NCBI GenBank assembly: GCA_025056255.1
Contig: JANWVT010000022.1
Location: 1-39,806, forward strand
DNA length: 39,806 bases
Origin: Bernardetiaceae bacterium
Lineage (GTDB): Bacteria; Bacteroidota; Bacteroidia; Cytophagales; Thermoflexibacteraceae
Direction of reading: 5' to 3'
Each line of letters starts with the position of its first letter. Within the stretch, counting starts at the first letter, position 1. Both the position numbers and the translations under genes were made by a program. Below, piece by piece: positions 15,672 to 24,055 of the stretch. The notes under the pieces are model-generated. The model did not search any database, was not told the DNA's origin, and saw only the letters and a program-made list of their open reading frames with translations.

Positions 15672-16078
15672 TTGTTTTAACTACGCAACCTATAGAAATA
15701 GCCGCTGTTGTAGCTGAGGTAAGTACTGCATCAGCGGGCGCCATAGATATTTTTATTGGCACGGTGCGCAAGCATAATCACCAGCGAAAAGTCCTCCGCT
15801 TAGAATATGAAGCCTATGCGCCCATGGCACTGCAACAAATGGAAAAAATAGCACAAGCAGCAAAGCAGCAATGGCAAATTGAAAAGTTAGCAATGGTGCA
15901 TCGCACTGGTACTTTGTTGGTAGGAGAAGTAGCCGTAGTAATAGCAGTCTCTACTGCTCATCGCCAAGATGCCTTTGAAGCCTGCCGATACATCATCGAC
16001 ACACTAAAAAAAACTGTTCCTATTTGGAAGAAGGAATACTACGAAGACGGTGCTATGTGGATAGACGCGCATCCGTAG
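15668..16078 (+). CDS. moaE: Molybdopterin synthase catalytic subunit
   Basis: A 136-residue MoaE. It converts precursor Z (cPMP) to molybdopterin using the thiocarboxylated C-terminus of MoaD. Family features: AGAIDIFIGTVRKHNH near residue 23, LEYEAYAPMA near 45, IEKLAMVHRTGTLLVGEVAVVIAVS around 77-100, HRQDAFEACRYIIDTLKKTVPIWKKE with the conserved lysines, and the C-terminal W-x-D. Length is normal. It overlaps the upstream NTF2-like gene by four bases. moaD, moaA and moaC are not in the window, so this is a split pathway locus. A hairpin element and the rny terminator follow. Confidence 0.94.
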   Translation: MIVLTTQPIEIAAVVAEVSTASAGAIDIFIGTVRKHNHQRKVLRLEYEAYAPMALQQMEKIAQAAKQQWQIEKLAMVHRTGTLLVGEVAVVIAVSTAHRQDAFEACRYIIDTLKKTVPIWKKEYYEDGAMWIDAHP

Positions 16079-16134
16079 AAAGTTTCAAGGCACTGTCAAC
16101 ACGCAAATGATATGTGATTATGTAATTGAGAAAT

Positions 16135-16345
16135 TCAATTTGCACGCCGCCATTGTTTGTGCCCTACGAACAAACTTTGATATTTGTTGCACATGAAAAA
16201 AGATACATGCAACGGGCGTAGCATCACATCCTGTCAAGCCTGTTATTCTGTCTAAGAAAAAACTTTGTGGCGTGTAAGGACTCACATCTCGACGTGGAGG
16301 GCTTGTTGCACGCCGCCGTATCGCGCCGCCGTGGCACGTCGCCTC
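16135..16345. repeat. Composite dispersed element, copy C
   Basis: Between moaE and the convergent rny. It starts with a GTTTGT...ACAAAC hairpin near 16145-16170 and shares the CATGCAACGG block (16207 onward) with copy A. It then carries CCTGTCAAGCCTGTTATTCT plus GTC at 16230-16252 (about 19 of 23 identical to copy A), followed by GAAAA and a GC-rich tail with GCACGCCGCCG and GCACGTCGCC. The rest of the 380-base gap is unique or terminator sequence; the minus-strand frame across it is not a credible gene. Confidence 0.6.
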
Positions 16346-16374
16346 ATCCCTAACACACCAACTAGAAATCGCTA

Positions 16375-16410
16375 ATAAAAAACCCAACAAGGATTTGACA
16401 CTTGTTGGGT
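16375..16410 (-). terminator. Rho-independent terminator of rny
   Basis: ACCCAACAAG (16382-16391) and CTTGTTGGGT (16401-16410) form a perfect 10-base stem with a 9-base loop. Read on the minus strand, the stem is followed by TTTTTATTAG, the expected U-tract. It lies about 50 bases past the rny stop. Confidence 0.88.
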
Positions 16411-16458
16411 GCGGCACTGAACTTGGTTAACTGTATAGCAGTCGCTTAGGACACAACG

Positions 16459-18054
16459 CTACTTAGCATAACTAACTGAGCGCGTTTCGCGGATGACTGT
16501 TACTTTAATCTGACCCGGATACTGCATGTCTTTCTCTATTTTCTGGGAAATATCAAACGACATCTGACTTGCTTTTTTGTCTGATACATTTTCAGCATCC
16601 ACAATCACACGCAATTCTCTGCCAGCTTGGATGGCATAGCATTTATTAACTCCTTTGAACGAAAGGGCAAGAGCTTCTAAGTCTTTCAGGCGTTGTACGT
16701 AGCTTTCCATCATTTCGCGCCGTGCACCGGGGCGAGAGCCTGAAATAGCATCACAAGCCTGCACAATGGGCGAAATCAGGGAGGTCATTTCAATTTCGTC
16801 GTGGTGTGCGCCAATGGCATTGCATACTTCGGGGTGTTCTTTGTATTTCTGTGCCAGTTCCATACCCAGCAAGGCGTGTGGCAACTCGTGCTCTTCGTGC
16901 CACACTTTGCCGATGTCGTGCAATAACCCTGCTCGCTTGGCTAATTTGGCATTCAGCCCCAGTTCAGCAGCCATGATAGCACACATTTTAGCGACTTCTT
17001 TGGAGTGTTGCAGCAGGTTTTGTCCATAAGAAGAGCGGAAGCGCATCCGTCCTACCAACTTAATTAGTTCAGGATGTAAGCCATGAATGCCCAATTCAAT
17101 TACGGTGCGTTCACCGATTTCTACAATTTCATCTTCAATGGCTTTTTGCGTTTTGGCTACTACTTCTTCAATCCGAGCGGGGTGAATTCTACCGTCGGCA
17201 ACTAATCGGTGGAGAGCTAAGCGTGCAATTTCTCGGCGAACGGGGTCGAATCCAGAGAGGATAATAGCTTCCGGCGTATCGTCTACAATAATTTCTACAC
17301 CGGTTGCTGCTTCTAATGCGCGAATGTTGCGTCCCTCTCTGCCAATAATTTTGCCTTTCAGGTCGTCGCTTTCTAAGTTGAAGACCGACACACAGTTCTC
17401 AATAGCGTGTTCGGTGGCTGTTCTTTGAATAGTGTTGATAATGATTTTCTTGGCTTCTTTGGCAGCCGTGAGGCGCGCTTCTTCCATGATGTTTTTGATT
17501 TCGGCAGCAGCTTTTGTCTGCGCCTCGCTTTTAAGCGCATTAATGAGTTGCTCACGCGCTTCTTCTACTTTCAGGTTGGCAATTTTTTCCAATTGAGCTA
17601 CCTGAGAAAGGCGCAATTGTTCGGCTTCTTCCATTTTTTTAGCAGCCACATCTAACTGTTTAGCCACCGTTTCGCGGAGCTTTTCCGCTTCTTCCATCTT
17701 TTCTTTGAGCTGCTCTTGTGCTTTCAGGAGCGTTTGTTCCTTCTTTTTCAAATTAGCTTCCACCTGCCGCAACTTATTTTCATATTGCTTTACTTTGGCT
17801 TCGTTGTTGATAATTTGCTCTTTGCGCCGGTTCATTTCGTTCTCAAACTCTGCTTTTTGTTTGAGAAAGCGTTCTTTTGATTCGATTTCTTTGTTTTTCC
17901 AAATACTCTCAGCTTTTAATTCAGCTTCTTTAATAATGAGATTCGCTTTTTCGGCGGCTTCAGCTTCTTTTTGTTTAAAAACCCGCATTAGCAGGAAGTA
18001 TCCTATGCCGATACCTACCAGCAAAGATACAATGGCGATAATCACGTCTGTCAT
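16459..18054 (-). CDS. rny: Ribonuclease Y
   Basis: A 531-residue membrane-anchored endoribonuclease that initiates mRNA decay. Order of parts: N-terminal membrane helix (about 3-22, [19 protein letters not shown]), a long charged coiled coil (about 25-200), a KH domain with [28 protein letters not shown] (about 232-260), and an HD domain with [20 protein letters not shown] and GAHHDEIE. The C-terminus [18 protein letters not shown] is the usual RNase Y ending. ATG 18054 is chosen over a TTG two codons upstream. It is followed by a strong terminator. zapA lies 98 bases upstream on the same strand. Confidence 0.96.
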   Translation of the reverse strand: MTDVIIAIVSLLVGIGIGYFLLMRVFKQKEAEAAEKANLIIKEAELKAESIWKNKEIESKERFLKQKAEFENEMNRRKEQIINNEAKVKQYENKLRQVEANLKKKEQTLLKAQEQLKEKMEEAEKLRETVAKQLDVAAKKMEEAEQLRLSQVAQLEKIANLKVEEAREQLINALKSEAQTKAAAEIKNIMEEARLTAAKEAKKIIINTIQRTATEHAIENCVSVFNLESDDLKGKIIGREGRNIRALEAATGVEIIVDDTPEAIILSGFDPVRREIARLALHRLVADGRIHPARIEEVVAKTQKAIEDEIVEIGERTVIELGIHGLHPELIKLVGRMRFRSSYGQNLLQHSKEVAKMCAIMAAELGLNAKLAKRAGLLHDIGKVWHEEHELPHALLGMELAQKYKEHPEVCNAIGAHHDEIEMTSLISPIVQACDAISGSRPGARREMMESYVQRLKDLEALALSFKGVNKCYAIQAGRELRVIVDAENVSDKKASQMSFDISQKIEKDMQYPGQIKVTVIRETRSVSYAK

Positions 18055-18152
18055 TGTCAATCAGCATATATATAAAGGTGAAACCATCATGCAGGCGCTG
18101 TCGCCAACACAATGACCCGACGTCAGAAGAAAGGATAACGGTAGGAAGCAGG

Positions 18153-18425
18153 TTAAGACAACTCGGGGATAAGCTGTTCTAACGCTATCATTTTTTGACA
18201 GAGGGCATCTAATCGTTCGCGGGCTGCCAATTCTTCTACTACCATATCGAAGGCAACCATGGCTAACAAGTCTTGCTTGTCGTAGATGCGCATGCGTTCT
18301 TGTTTGTTCTGAATGCGCTGCCTAAGCGCTGCTGCCGCTTTCTCGAGCAAAGGCGCGTCATTAGGAGCAACCCTGAGGTTGTATTCCCGATTGGCAATTA
18401 CTACTTTCACATTTTGGCTTTCCAT
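18153..18425 (-). CDS. zapA: Cell division protein ZapA
   Basis: A 90-residue protein of the ZapA family, which binds FtsZ and bundles its filaments at the division site. It has the short N-terminal sheet (NVKVVIANREYNLRV) and then a long helix with APLLEKAAAALRQRI and QDLLAMVAFDMVVEELA, as expected for ZapA, which tetramerises through coiled coils. It starts at ATG 18425, 24 bases after the stop of a coiled-coil gene, and rny follows. The 98-base gap before rny is too short for a standard 6S RNA and shows no gene. Confidence 0.88.
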   Translation of the reverse strand: MESQNVKVVIANREYNLRVAPNDAPLLEKAAAALRQRIQNKQERMRIYDKQDLLAMVAFDMVVEELAARERLDALCQKMIALEQLIPELS

Positions 18426-18449
18426 ACACTATCATGTGTAAAAAAACAT

Positions 18450-18791
18450 TCAGGCGCTTTTAAGCAATTGGCTATTCAAAAACAGCAACGCATGGTCTAT
18501 TTTTTTGATATATTGGTCTAACCGGTTTTTTAATTCTTCTGCCGTCAAATCATCGCTTGTTAGTGATTCAGCTAATTTCCCCATCAGCATTTCTGCCTGA
18601 GAGGAAGTTTCCTGCATATCACGTATCGTTTTGCGCAGCTGAGCTACCTCTTCGGCTAACTGCAAACGTTGCTTTTCCGATTCCCTATAAGCATGAACAA
18701 GGTTGCTAATTTTATTTTCCAACCTTTGCAAAACCTCTTCAGGGGGCTCAGAGCTAATATGTGTTGCAGGTGTCACAGTTGAGGTACTCAA
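18450..18791 (-). CDS. Small coiled-coil protein upstream of zapA
   Basis: I do not recognise a named family. With a TTG start at 18789-18791 the product is 113 residues. Residues about 15-75 are strongly helical and heptad-like (EEVLQRLENKISNLVHAYRE, QRLQLAEEVAQLRKTIRDMQ), followed by a second helical segment with LKNRLDQYIKKIDHALLFLN. An ATG at 18875 would add 28 hydrophobic residues, but a full -33/-7 promoter (18826-18857) lies inside that extension, and GGAGG sits seven bases before the TTG. Its place directly upstream of zapA suggests a division role, perhaps a ZapB-like partner; that is inference. Confidence 0.72.
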   Translation of the reverse strand: MSTSTVTPATHISSEPPEEVLQRLENKISNLVHAYRESEKQRLQLAEEVAQLRKTIRDMQETSSQAEMLMGKLAESLTSDDLTAEELKNRLDQYIKKIDHALLFLNSQLLKSA

Positions 18792-18825
18792 TTCAACGCC
18801 TCCGATGAATTTGATAGTTAAGTAC

Positions 18826-18857
18826 CAAAAATAAAATGGAACTTTGAATAATGCAAA
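18826..18857 (-). promoter_or_regulatory. Full Bacteroidota-type promoter for the coiled-coil/zapA genes
   Basis: On the minus strand, TTTG (complement of 18854-18857), 20 bases, then TATTTTTG (complement of 18826-18833): both boxes and the spacing fit the Bacteroidota -33/-7 consensus. Transcription should start near 18820, which rules out the upstream ATG at 18875. This is the best promoter I found in the window. Confidence 0.7.
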
Positions 18858-18890
18858 ATTAAATACAGGAATCATTTTAAACAGCTGTTA

Positions 18891-20708
18891 TCAGCCAATC
18901 ATGAGATAGGTGCGCGGGTATTTTAACAAGTTGGTTCTGGGCGTACCGCTGAGGGCAATAGCTAAGGTGAGCGGACCCACCCGCCCAATAAACATGGAAA
19001 TGATGATGATGATTTTTCCGCCTACACTAAGCGACGAGGTGAGGTTCATACTCAATCCTACAGTAGCAAAAGCAGAAATTTGCTCGAATACTAAGGCATG
19101 GATAGGCTTGTCGGGTTCGGTAACTGTGAGCAGCAGCACAGCAAGACTGTTGTAGGTGAAAGCAAACAGCAACAAGGTAAATGCTCGGTTTACAAGCTCG
19201 TTGGGAATGTAACGCTGTTCAATCACAATTTTTTTCTCTCCTCTGATGTTGCGAATAGCTGACAATACTACTACTGCAAATGTGTTGATTTTGATGCCGC
19301 CACCAGTGCTGCCCGGTGCCGTTCCAACAAACATTAGGAAAATACAAACAATGATAGTAGGGTTTTGCAAGCTACCAAAATCAATGGAGTTGAATCCGGC
19401 TGTGCGAGTGACTGCCGACTGAAACAAGGCTGTAATAAACGCCTGCCCGATGTTCAACACGCGTAGTTGTTCGTATTCCAATATCATAAAAGCTATTGTA
19501 CCGCCTATGAGCAGTATCAACGTGCCTATTAGTGGGATTTTGGTGCTAAGCTGAAGTTTTTTCCAAGGTTTGGTAAGGCGTTCTCGAATATTGGCAGGAG
19601 AAAAAATGTCTTCTATTACGTTAAAGCCCATTCCCCCAAACACAATGATAATAGTCGTAACAAAGTGCAGTCCGTACATTTCGTAGATGTGATAGTGATG
19701 GTTGTAGTAGCCATCCGTAAAAAGGCTGAACCCAGCATTGCAAAAAGCCGAAATTGCATGAAAAGCAGAGTAAAAAATGCGTTCACTATTGTTGGCAAAA
19801 GGACTTTCGGCATTTATCCAGCGCTCATCATCCCACGCATAGTAAATAGCAATGGTACCCAGTAGTTCAATAATTAGCGTAATCCATACAATTTTTCGCA
19901 AAGCCGCCTTAGCTTCGGTTAAGGTTTCAGCACTAAGGTGGTTTTGAATCATGGACTGTTGTTTAATGCCTACGCCGCCGCCCATAAATGTGGCAAAAAA
20001 AGTAGCAAAAAGCACGACGCCTAATCCACCCAACTGAAACAGTAACATTATCACTACTTTGCCTTTGAGGGTAAAAAAAGTAGCTGTATCTACCACAATC
20101 AGCCCCGTAACACAACTGGCACTAGCAGCAGTGAAAAGAGCATCTAAAAAGGAAATATGCCCTTCAACAGTCATGGCTGGCAGCATCAGCAAACCGGTTC
20201 CTGCGAGAATGAGCAGTGCAAAACTAGCCATGAATATTACCCCCGGCTTTACTTGAATTTCGGCTAATATAACCGAGACCCGCGCCAAATCTACCACAAT
20301 CAGCATCACCATGAATATGCCAGTGAGGTGCTCGTAAATTAAATGGGCTGGTTCTAAGGAAAAAAGCAATAAATAATACAGCAGAGGAGGTAAGCCAATC
20401 AGTTGCTCTACCAAAATATGCACCATGAGTGTGCCGTATAGCATGGCTTCCAGTCGCGACTGGCGTAGAAAGTCTTGTCGGTTGATACTAAAAAACCAGC
20501 GCATCAAAAACACGAGCAGAAACATGGTCAACAGCAACTTATACATCGGCTGTATTTGCTCATATTCGGCTTGTGTATGGATAAAACCATAGCGATACAC
20601 TAACAAAACAAGCGTCAGCAGAGAGGTAACATAAGAAAACCACTGCAACAAGCGGTTCACCTGCTCGCTATACTGAAAAAAGAAACTATCTAAGCGGCTC
20701 CAAGCCAT
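18891..20708 (-). CDS. TrkH/KtrB-family potassium transporter
   Basis: A 605-residue polytopic K+ uptake subunit. After an N-terminal extension of about 150 residues with four or five hydrophobic segments, the four pore-loop repeats are visible: ASASCVTGLIVVD, HAISAFCNAGFSLF, SAVTRTAGFNSID and FEQISAFATVGLSMNLT, each with the filter Gly. GTAPGSTGGGIKINTF and MFIGRVGPLTL are also family blocks. These channels normally require a TrkA/KtrA regulatory ring, but none is encoded nearby. The start is ATG 20708; an in-frame TTG at 20744 lies upstream of the -7 element and is excluded. It ends 15 bases from the 18875 position, so the downstream promoter lies in the short gap and the coiled-coil gene leader. 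Confidence 0.92.
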   Translation of the reverse strand: MAWSRLDSFFFQYSEQVNRLLQWFSYVTSLLTLVLLVYRYGFIHTQAEYEQIQPMYKLLLTMFLLVFLMRWFFSINRQDFLRQSRLEAMLYGTLMVHILVEQLIGLPPLLYYLLLFSLEPAHLIYEHLTGIFMVMLIVVDLARVSVILAEIQVKPGVIFMASFALLILAGTGLLMLPAMTVEGHISFLDALFTAASASCVTGLIVVDTATFFTLKGKVVIMLLFQLGGLGVVLFATFFATFMGGGVGIKQQSMIQNHLSAETLTEAKAALRKIVWITLIIELLGTIAIYYAWDDERWINAESPFANNSERIFYSAFHAISAFCNAGFSLFTDGYYNHHYHIYEMYGLHFVTTIIIVFGGMGFNVIEDIFSPANIRERLTKPWKKLQLSTKIPLIGTLILLIGGTIAFMILEYEQLRVLNIGQAFITALFQSAVTRTAGFNSIDFGSLQNPTIIVCIFLMFVGTAPGSTGGGIKINTFAVVVLSAIRNIRGEKKIVIEQRYIPNELVNRAFTLLLFAFTYNSLAVLLLTVTEPDKPIHALVFEQISAFATVGLSMNLTSSLSVGGKIIIIISMFIGRVGPLTLAIALSGTPRTNLLKYPRTYLMIG

Positions 20709-20732
20709 ATTGGATACTTTTTGCTTATTTTG

Positions 20733-20740
20733 CAAATGTA
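20733..20740 (-). promoter_or_regulatory. Candidate -7 element for the TrkH-type gene
   Basis: The minus strand reads TACATTTG, an exact TAnnTTTG match, ending 25 bases before the ATG at 20708. It fixes that ATG as the start. The region is shared with the divergent ftsE gene. Confidence 0.55.
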
Positions 20741-20792
20741 ACAAACCTGATAAGGATTAAAGGAATTGTAGCTAACTGATTCACCGCCCGTT

Positions 20793-21500
20793 ATGTCGTT
20801 ACAAGACATCGTTATTCGCCTGCATGATGTAACAATTAGCCACCAGCAGCAACTGGTTATTGAGCATGTCGGTTTTGAAATTACCAAGGGCGAGTTTGTG
20901 TATCTGTTGGGCAAAACAGGTAGCGGGAAAACCTCTTTGCTGCGAGCTATTTATGCAGACTTGCCTTTGCAGAGCGGTAGTGCGGAGGTAGTGGGCTACA
21001 GCTTAGAAAAAATAAAACGACGCGACTTGCCTTTTCTGCGGCGCAAGGTGGGTATTGTTTTTCAAGATTTTCAACTCTTTGGCGACCGGAGCGTGGCTGA
21101 AAATTTGCTCTTCGTGATGCGAGCTACTGGCTGGACTGACCGCACTGCCATGAAAACACGCCTCAATGAGGTGCTCATACAAGTAGGATTGCTTAGCGCT
21201 ATCAACAAAATGCCTTATCAGCTCTCTGGTGGCGAACAGCAGCGTGTTGCTATTGCTCGTGCCCTCATCAACGACCCGCATATCTTACTTGCAGATGAAC
21301 CAACAGGTAACTTAGACCCCGCAGTAGCTTCTGATATCTTAGACTTGTTTGTTCGCATTCATCACAGCGGCACAGCAGTGCTTATGGCAACTCATAACCA
21401 TAGCTTTTTGAAGCGTTTTCCTGCACGCGTATTGCTTTGCGAAAACCACACCATCCGCGACATCCCACGCGAGCACATTATCCGAAAAATTCAAGCGTAA
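20793..21500 (+). CDS. ftsE: ABC transporter ATPase, FtsE-like
   Basis: A 235-residue ATP-binding subunit of the FtsE/LolD type. Motifs: Walker A GKTGSGKT at 40-47, Q-loop VFQDFQLF near 89, signature LSGGEQQ at 144-150, Walker B ILLADEP at 164-170, D-loop GNLDP and switch His201. [23 protein letters not shown] is the style of FtsE, which with FtsX couples the divisome to periplasmic peptidoglycan hydrolases. ftsX is not adjacent; in Bacteroidota the two are often separated. Assignment to FtsE and not another lipoprotein- or macrolide-type exporter ATPase rests on overall resemblance. It is divergent from the TrkH-type gene. Confidence 0.82.
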   Translation: MSLQDIVIRLHDVTISHQQQLVIEHVGFEITKGEFVYLLGKTGSGKTSLLRAIYADLPLQSGSAEVVGYSLEKIKRRDLPFLRRKVGIVFQDFQLFGDRSVAENLLFVMRATGWTDRTAMKTRLNEVLIQVGLLSAINKMPYQLSGGEQQRVAIARALINDPHILLADEPTGNLDPAVASDILDLFVRIHHSGTAVLMATHNHSFLKRFPARVLLCENHTIRDIPREHIIRKIQA

Positions 21501-21671
21501 GCGCTTGTGTCAATGCTCATTTGCACTTGAACAGTTTTTGACTTGCGAACAAATCCGCAAGCTGGCTACACAGCTCTCCCCTTGCCAATTTACCGCTACT
21601 TGCAGTTTTAATAAATCGAAAATAACAAGCCAACCCGTTTGGGCATAGCCCCAACGCTTAGCAACAAAATA

Positions 21672-21731
21672 GCCAAAGGGGGTTTTCATTTTCATATACG
21701 TTGTTCATGATAACAACAACACCCCTTTGGC
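21672..21731. repeat. Long nested hairpin in the convergent gap after ftsE
   Basis: GCCAAAGGGG (21672-21681) pairs perfectly with CCCCTTTGGC (21722-21731), and the intervening sequence contains its own hairpin GTTGTT CATGAT AACAAC. It lies between two convergent genes (ends at 21500 and 21764). The outer stem is followed by AAAAAAATAA on the plus strand, so it is not a standard plus-strand terminator; on the minus strand it is followed by a weak TATTTTG. The rest of the 263-base gap shows nothing else. Confidence 0.6.
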
Positions 21732-21763
21732 AAAAAAATAACATGCAGACAAGATGGAGGAGA

Positions 21764-22339
21764 TTAGCGAGCTACGCGGACGGTTTGAGAAAGGGTTTGC
21801 TCGCCACAGGTAATGGTGAAGGTGTAGTTACCTGATGGTTGTTGGGTGAGGTTGAAAAGGCGGGAGAAGTCTTCTTCAGTAGAGTGGCTGCTATACACTT
21901 CTTCACCTTTTTCGTTAAAAATCTGGATATACACCTTCTCCTTGGCAAAGTTTTGAAAATATGCTAAGTGGAAAATTCCTTTCTGCATACTTTCTGTTAC
22001 GTTCATTACCAGTGCAGACTCTCTGCCACGCACCTCAACTGTTTGAGCGGAAACGCCACCTTTGCCTATCAATTCAAACCGATAAACACCCTTGCCTAAA
22101 TGGCTTACATCGTAAAGCCGTGCAGTAGGTTGCACAATGGTTTCTTGATGCACTACATTGCCTGCTTGGTCTTTAATTTTCAGCACAAGTTTTTCACCGG
22201 CTGCATTGTCGCACGCAAAAATTACTTTCTCGGCGTTTTTCACCGCCGCCACGTTGAACTTAGGACCGTCTAATGCCCAAAGTGGGAGAGCAACCATAAT
22301 GGCTACTAACACCCAGATTTGACGAATTAACTTTTCCAT
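21764..22339 (-). CDS. Secreted protein with two related beta-sandwich repeats
   Basis: A 191-residue exported protein of unknown function. A signal peptide (about residues 1-22, WVLVAIMVALPLWALD) is followed by two similar halves. Each has a K/E-rich strand, then a 'xxYDVSHLGKGVYRFEL' or 'xxFNLTQQPSGNYTFTI' turn, and ends with TVEVRGRE or TVRVAR. This G-x-Y-x-(F/L) pattern resembles the fold of C-terminal sorting domains and other Ig-like modules of Bacteroidota, but no type IX sorting signal can be claimed because it is duplicated and makes up the whole protein. It probably arose by internal duplication. A consensus -7 element lies 36 bases upstream. Confidence 0.7.
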   Translation of the reverse strand: MEKLIRQIWVLVAIMVALPLWALDGPKFNVAAVKNAEKVIFACDNAAGEKLVLKIKDQAGNVVHQETIVQPTARLYDVSHLGKGVYRFELIGKGGVSAQTVEVRGRESALVMNVTESMQKGIFHLAYFQNFAKEKVYIQIFNEKGEEVYSSHSTEEDFSRLFNLTQQPSGNYTFTITCGEQTLSQTVRVAR

Positions 22340-22375
22340 TTTTGTAATGAATTAGGTTAAACATTTAATTCTTTG

Positions 22376-22383
22376 CAAAAATA
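22376..22383 (-). promoter_or_regulatory. Candidate -7 element for the two-repeat secreted protein gene
   Basis: The minus strand reads TATTTTTG, an exact TAnnTTTG match in very A/T-rich DNA, 36 bases before the ATG. No -33 box is clear. The surrounding 189-base gap (22340-22528) holds nothing else. Confidence 0.45.
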
Positions 22384-22528
22384 AACCTTTATTTTTAAAA
22401 AATCATAATTTTTGTAGTTGAAAAAATACAAAGTGCTGTATATCAGATACTTATTTTTTAAAATTAACAAATGCACAAACGAAAATGAGTTTTATTGAAA
22501 TATTGGCAAAAACTTGGCGAGGTACTTT

Positions 22529-23950
22529 TTAGCGAGATTTGACAGTAACGGTTCTTCGTTGAAAGTAGTGTGCAAAGGCGCGATTAGACCAGTCTGCTGT
22601 GTCGGCAATCAAATCACCTTTGTAAATGGTAAGGGGCATGGCTTGCAACGTATCTAAGGCTATTAGTTCGTTTGCTCCTGCCAAACGCATAACAGCATAC
22701 CGTCGTTTTATTTCGGCATCGTGCTGTGCAGCACTTCCCGAATCAATATCTATCCATACTTGGCGCATATTAGATACATACTGCGGCAACAGCAGCGTGA
22801 GCAGCATGGCTGCAAACACAAGATTGAGCAACCAAGTATTTTTTTCGGCAACTGCACAGCGCTGCCCTACCAATGCTGCCAAATAGAACAAAGACACCCC
22901 CCAGCCAGTCATGAAGAACACCAGTGCCATGTCCATATGTCGTGCGGCAATATAGCTTACCAGCAACTTAGGAATCCAAAACCAAAGAAAGCCCACAAAC
23001 CATGTAGCTGCAAAAGGCATCCAAATAGGTATTGGCAAGCGTGGTACGATGCGCTTTTGTACCAACCAGAGCACAAACACTACCGAACTGAGCATGAGCA
23101 AACTGTCGGACAACCACTTGGCGAGATAGTCGCGATACATATTGAAAGCAAATATGGCAGAGGACAACAGCCGAAGTTGTGCCAAGTTTGATACCCCTCC
23201 TTCCGACAGGCGACGAGCTGTACTAGGTGCAGTGAGCAAATACGCCAAAGCTAATAAAGCCATCAACACGAGCAAACCCAAAAACAAGCGCTTTTCTTTC
23301 CGATAGCTCCTCAACAACGCATACAACCATACACCTATACACAAGCCCACTGTTAGAACGGACACCACCGGTTGCACGCCCATTGCCATGAGCATTGCTA
23401 TCCCTACCACTCCGTAAGAAACAAAAGATGGAACAGAGCTTTCAGACGATGTGCACAGATAGCTCACCAAAGCGGTTGCAAACCCTACTGCCAACACGTA
23501 ACTGGAAGCATAGGCAATGGCAGACATGCTCCAAAAAATGGTTTGCATAGGGCTTTCCATCAACCTGAAAAAAATGGCAAAGCAGGAAACAGCTATCAGC
23601 AGCCGCTCTTGAAAAGTGCTTTGTTGCGGTAGCAATGCGGCTATCCCTCCATAAAAGGTCAGCAAGTAGGCTAGTATAATACAGATGGGAACTAAGCGAA
23701 AACCAATGCCCTGTACATCCGACGGCTGAAATAATGCCTGAGCAAACACGCCTGTATAAGCAGCCGAGCGTTTCATTAGTGCCATTGCTGTTTGCCAAAT
23801 GCTTTGTGTATGCATCAGCAGTCCGCTGACTTCAAAATCGTCTGCTCCTGCATGGTTATAGCGGGATATGTATAATAAAGGCGCTATGATGAGTATAATT
23901 ACGGCAAAGGCATAAATCAGGGGAAGGCGGTTCCATATTTTTTGCAGCAT
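22529..23950 (-). CDS. Polytopic membrane protein, DUF6056/GT-C-like
   Basis: A 473-residue inner-membrane protein with about eleven hydrophobic segments. An N-terminal helix (residues 11-28) leads into SRYNHAGADDFEVS, an acidic Asp-Asp pair in the first extracytoplasmic loop. That placement is characteristic of GT-C glycosyltransferases that use lipid-linked sugars and of the related DUF6056 family. Towards the end, the helices give way to a soluble tail (about 395-473: AEIKRRYAVMRLAGANELIALD). Substrate and reaction are unknown, and the family call is by resemblance only. It is divergent from the nfu gene, and no polysaccharide cluster surrounds it. Confidence 0.65.
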   Translation of the reverse strand: MLQKIWNRLPLIYAFAVIILIIAPLLYISRYNHAGADDFEVSGLLMHTQSIWQTAMALMKRSAAYTGVFAQALFQPSDVQGIGFRLVPICIILAYLLTFYGGIAALLPQQSTFQERLLIAVSCFAIFFRLMESPMQTIFWSMSAIAYASSYVLAVGFATALVSYLCTSSESSVPSFVSYGVVGIAMLMAMGVQPVVSVLTVGLCIGVWLYALLRSYRKEKRLFLGLLVLMALLALAYLLTAPSTARRLSEGGVSNLAQLRLLSSAIFAFNMYRDYLAKWLSDSLLMLSSVVFVLWLVQKRIVPRLPIPIWMPFAATWFVGFLWFWIPKLLVSYIAARHMDMALVFFMTGWGVSLFYLAALVGQRCAVAEKNTWLLNLVFAAMLLTLLLPQYVSNMRQVWIDIDSGSAAQHDAEIKRRYAVMRLAGANELIALDTLQAMPLTIYKGDLIADTADWSNRAFAHYFQRRTVTVKSR

Positions 23951-24015
23951 ACTAACACTGTTTTGGGTTGCGATGGTAATAAAATATTTACTCGGTCAAT
24001 TCACACAAAATCATC

Positions 24016-24023
24016 TACTTTTG
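24016..24023 (+). promoter_or_regulatory. Candidate -7 element for the nfu gene
   Basis: TACTTTTG matches TAnnTTTG and ends 32 bases before ATG 24056. It lies downstream of a potential in-frame start at 23942, which is therefore excluded. Confidence 0.55.
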
Positions 24024-24055
24024 TGTTGCTATTTAGTCTAAATGCTATTGAGATT

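Noticed and set aside
16118-16417. 99-codon minus-strand frame between moaE and rny
   Set aside because: It coincides with repeat copy C and the rny terminator; Arg/Pro/Cys-rich like the frame over copy A, so a by-product of the same repeat.
18055-18152. 6S RNA between zapA and rny
   Set aside because: 6S RNA lies next to zapA in many proteobacteria, but this gap is only 98 bases, too short for the usual length of about 180, and no long imperfect hairpin with a central bubble is evident.
18792-18875. 28-residue hydrophobic N-terminal extension of the coiled-coil protein
   Set aside because: A full promoter lies inside it, so it is probably not translated.
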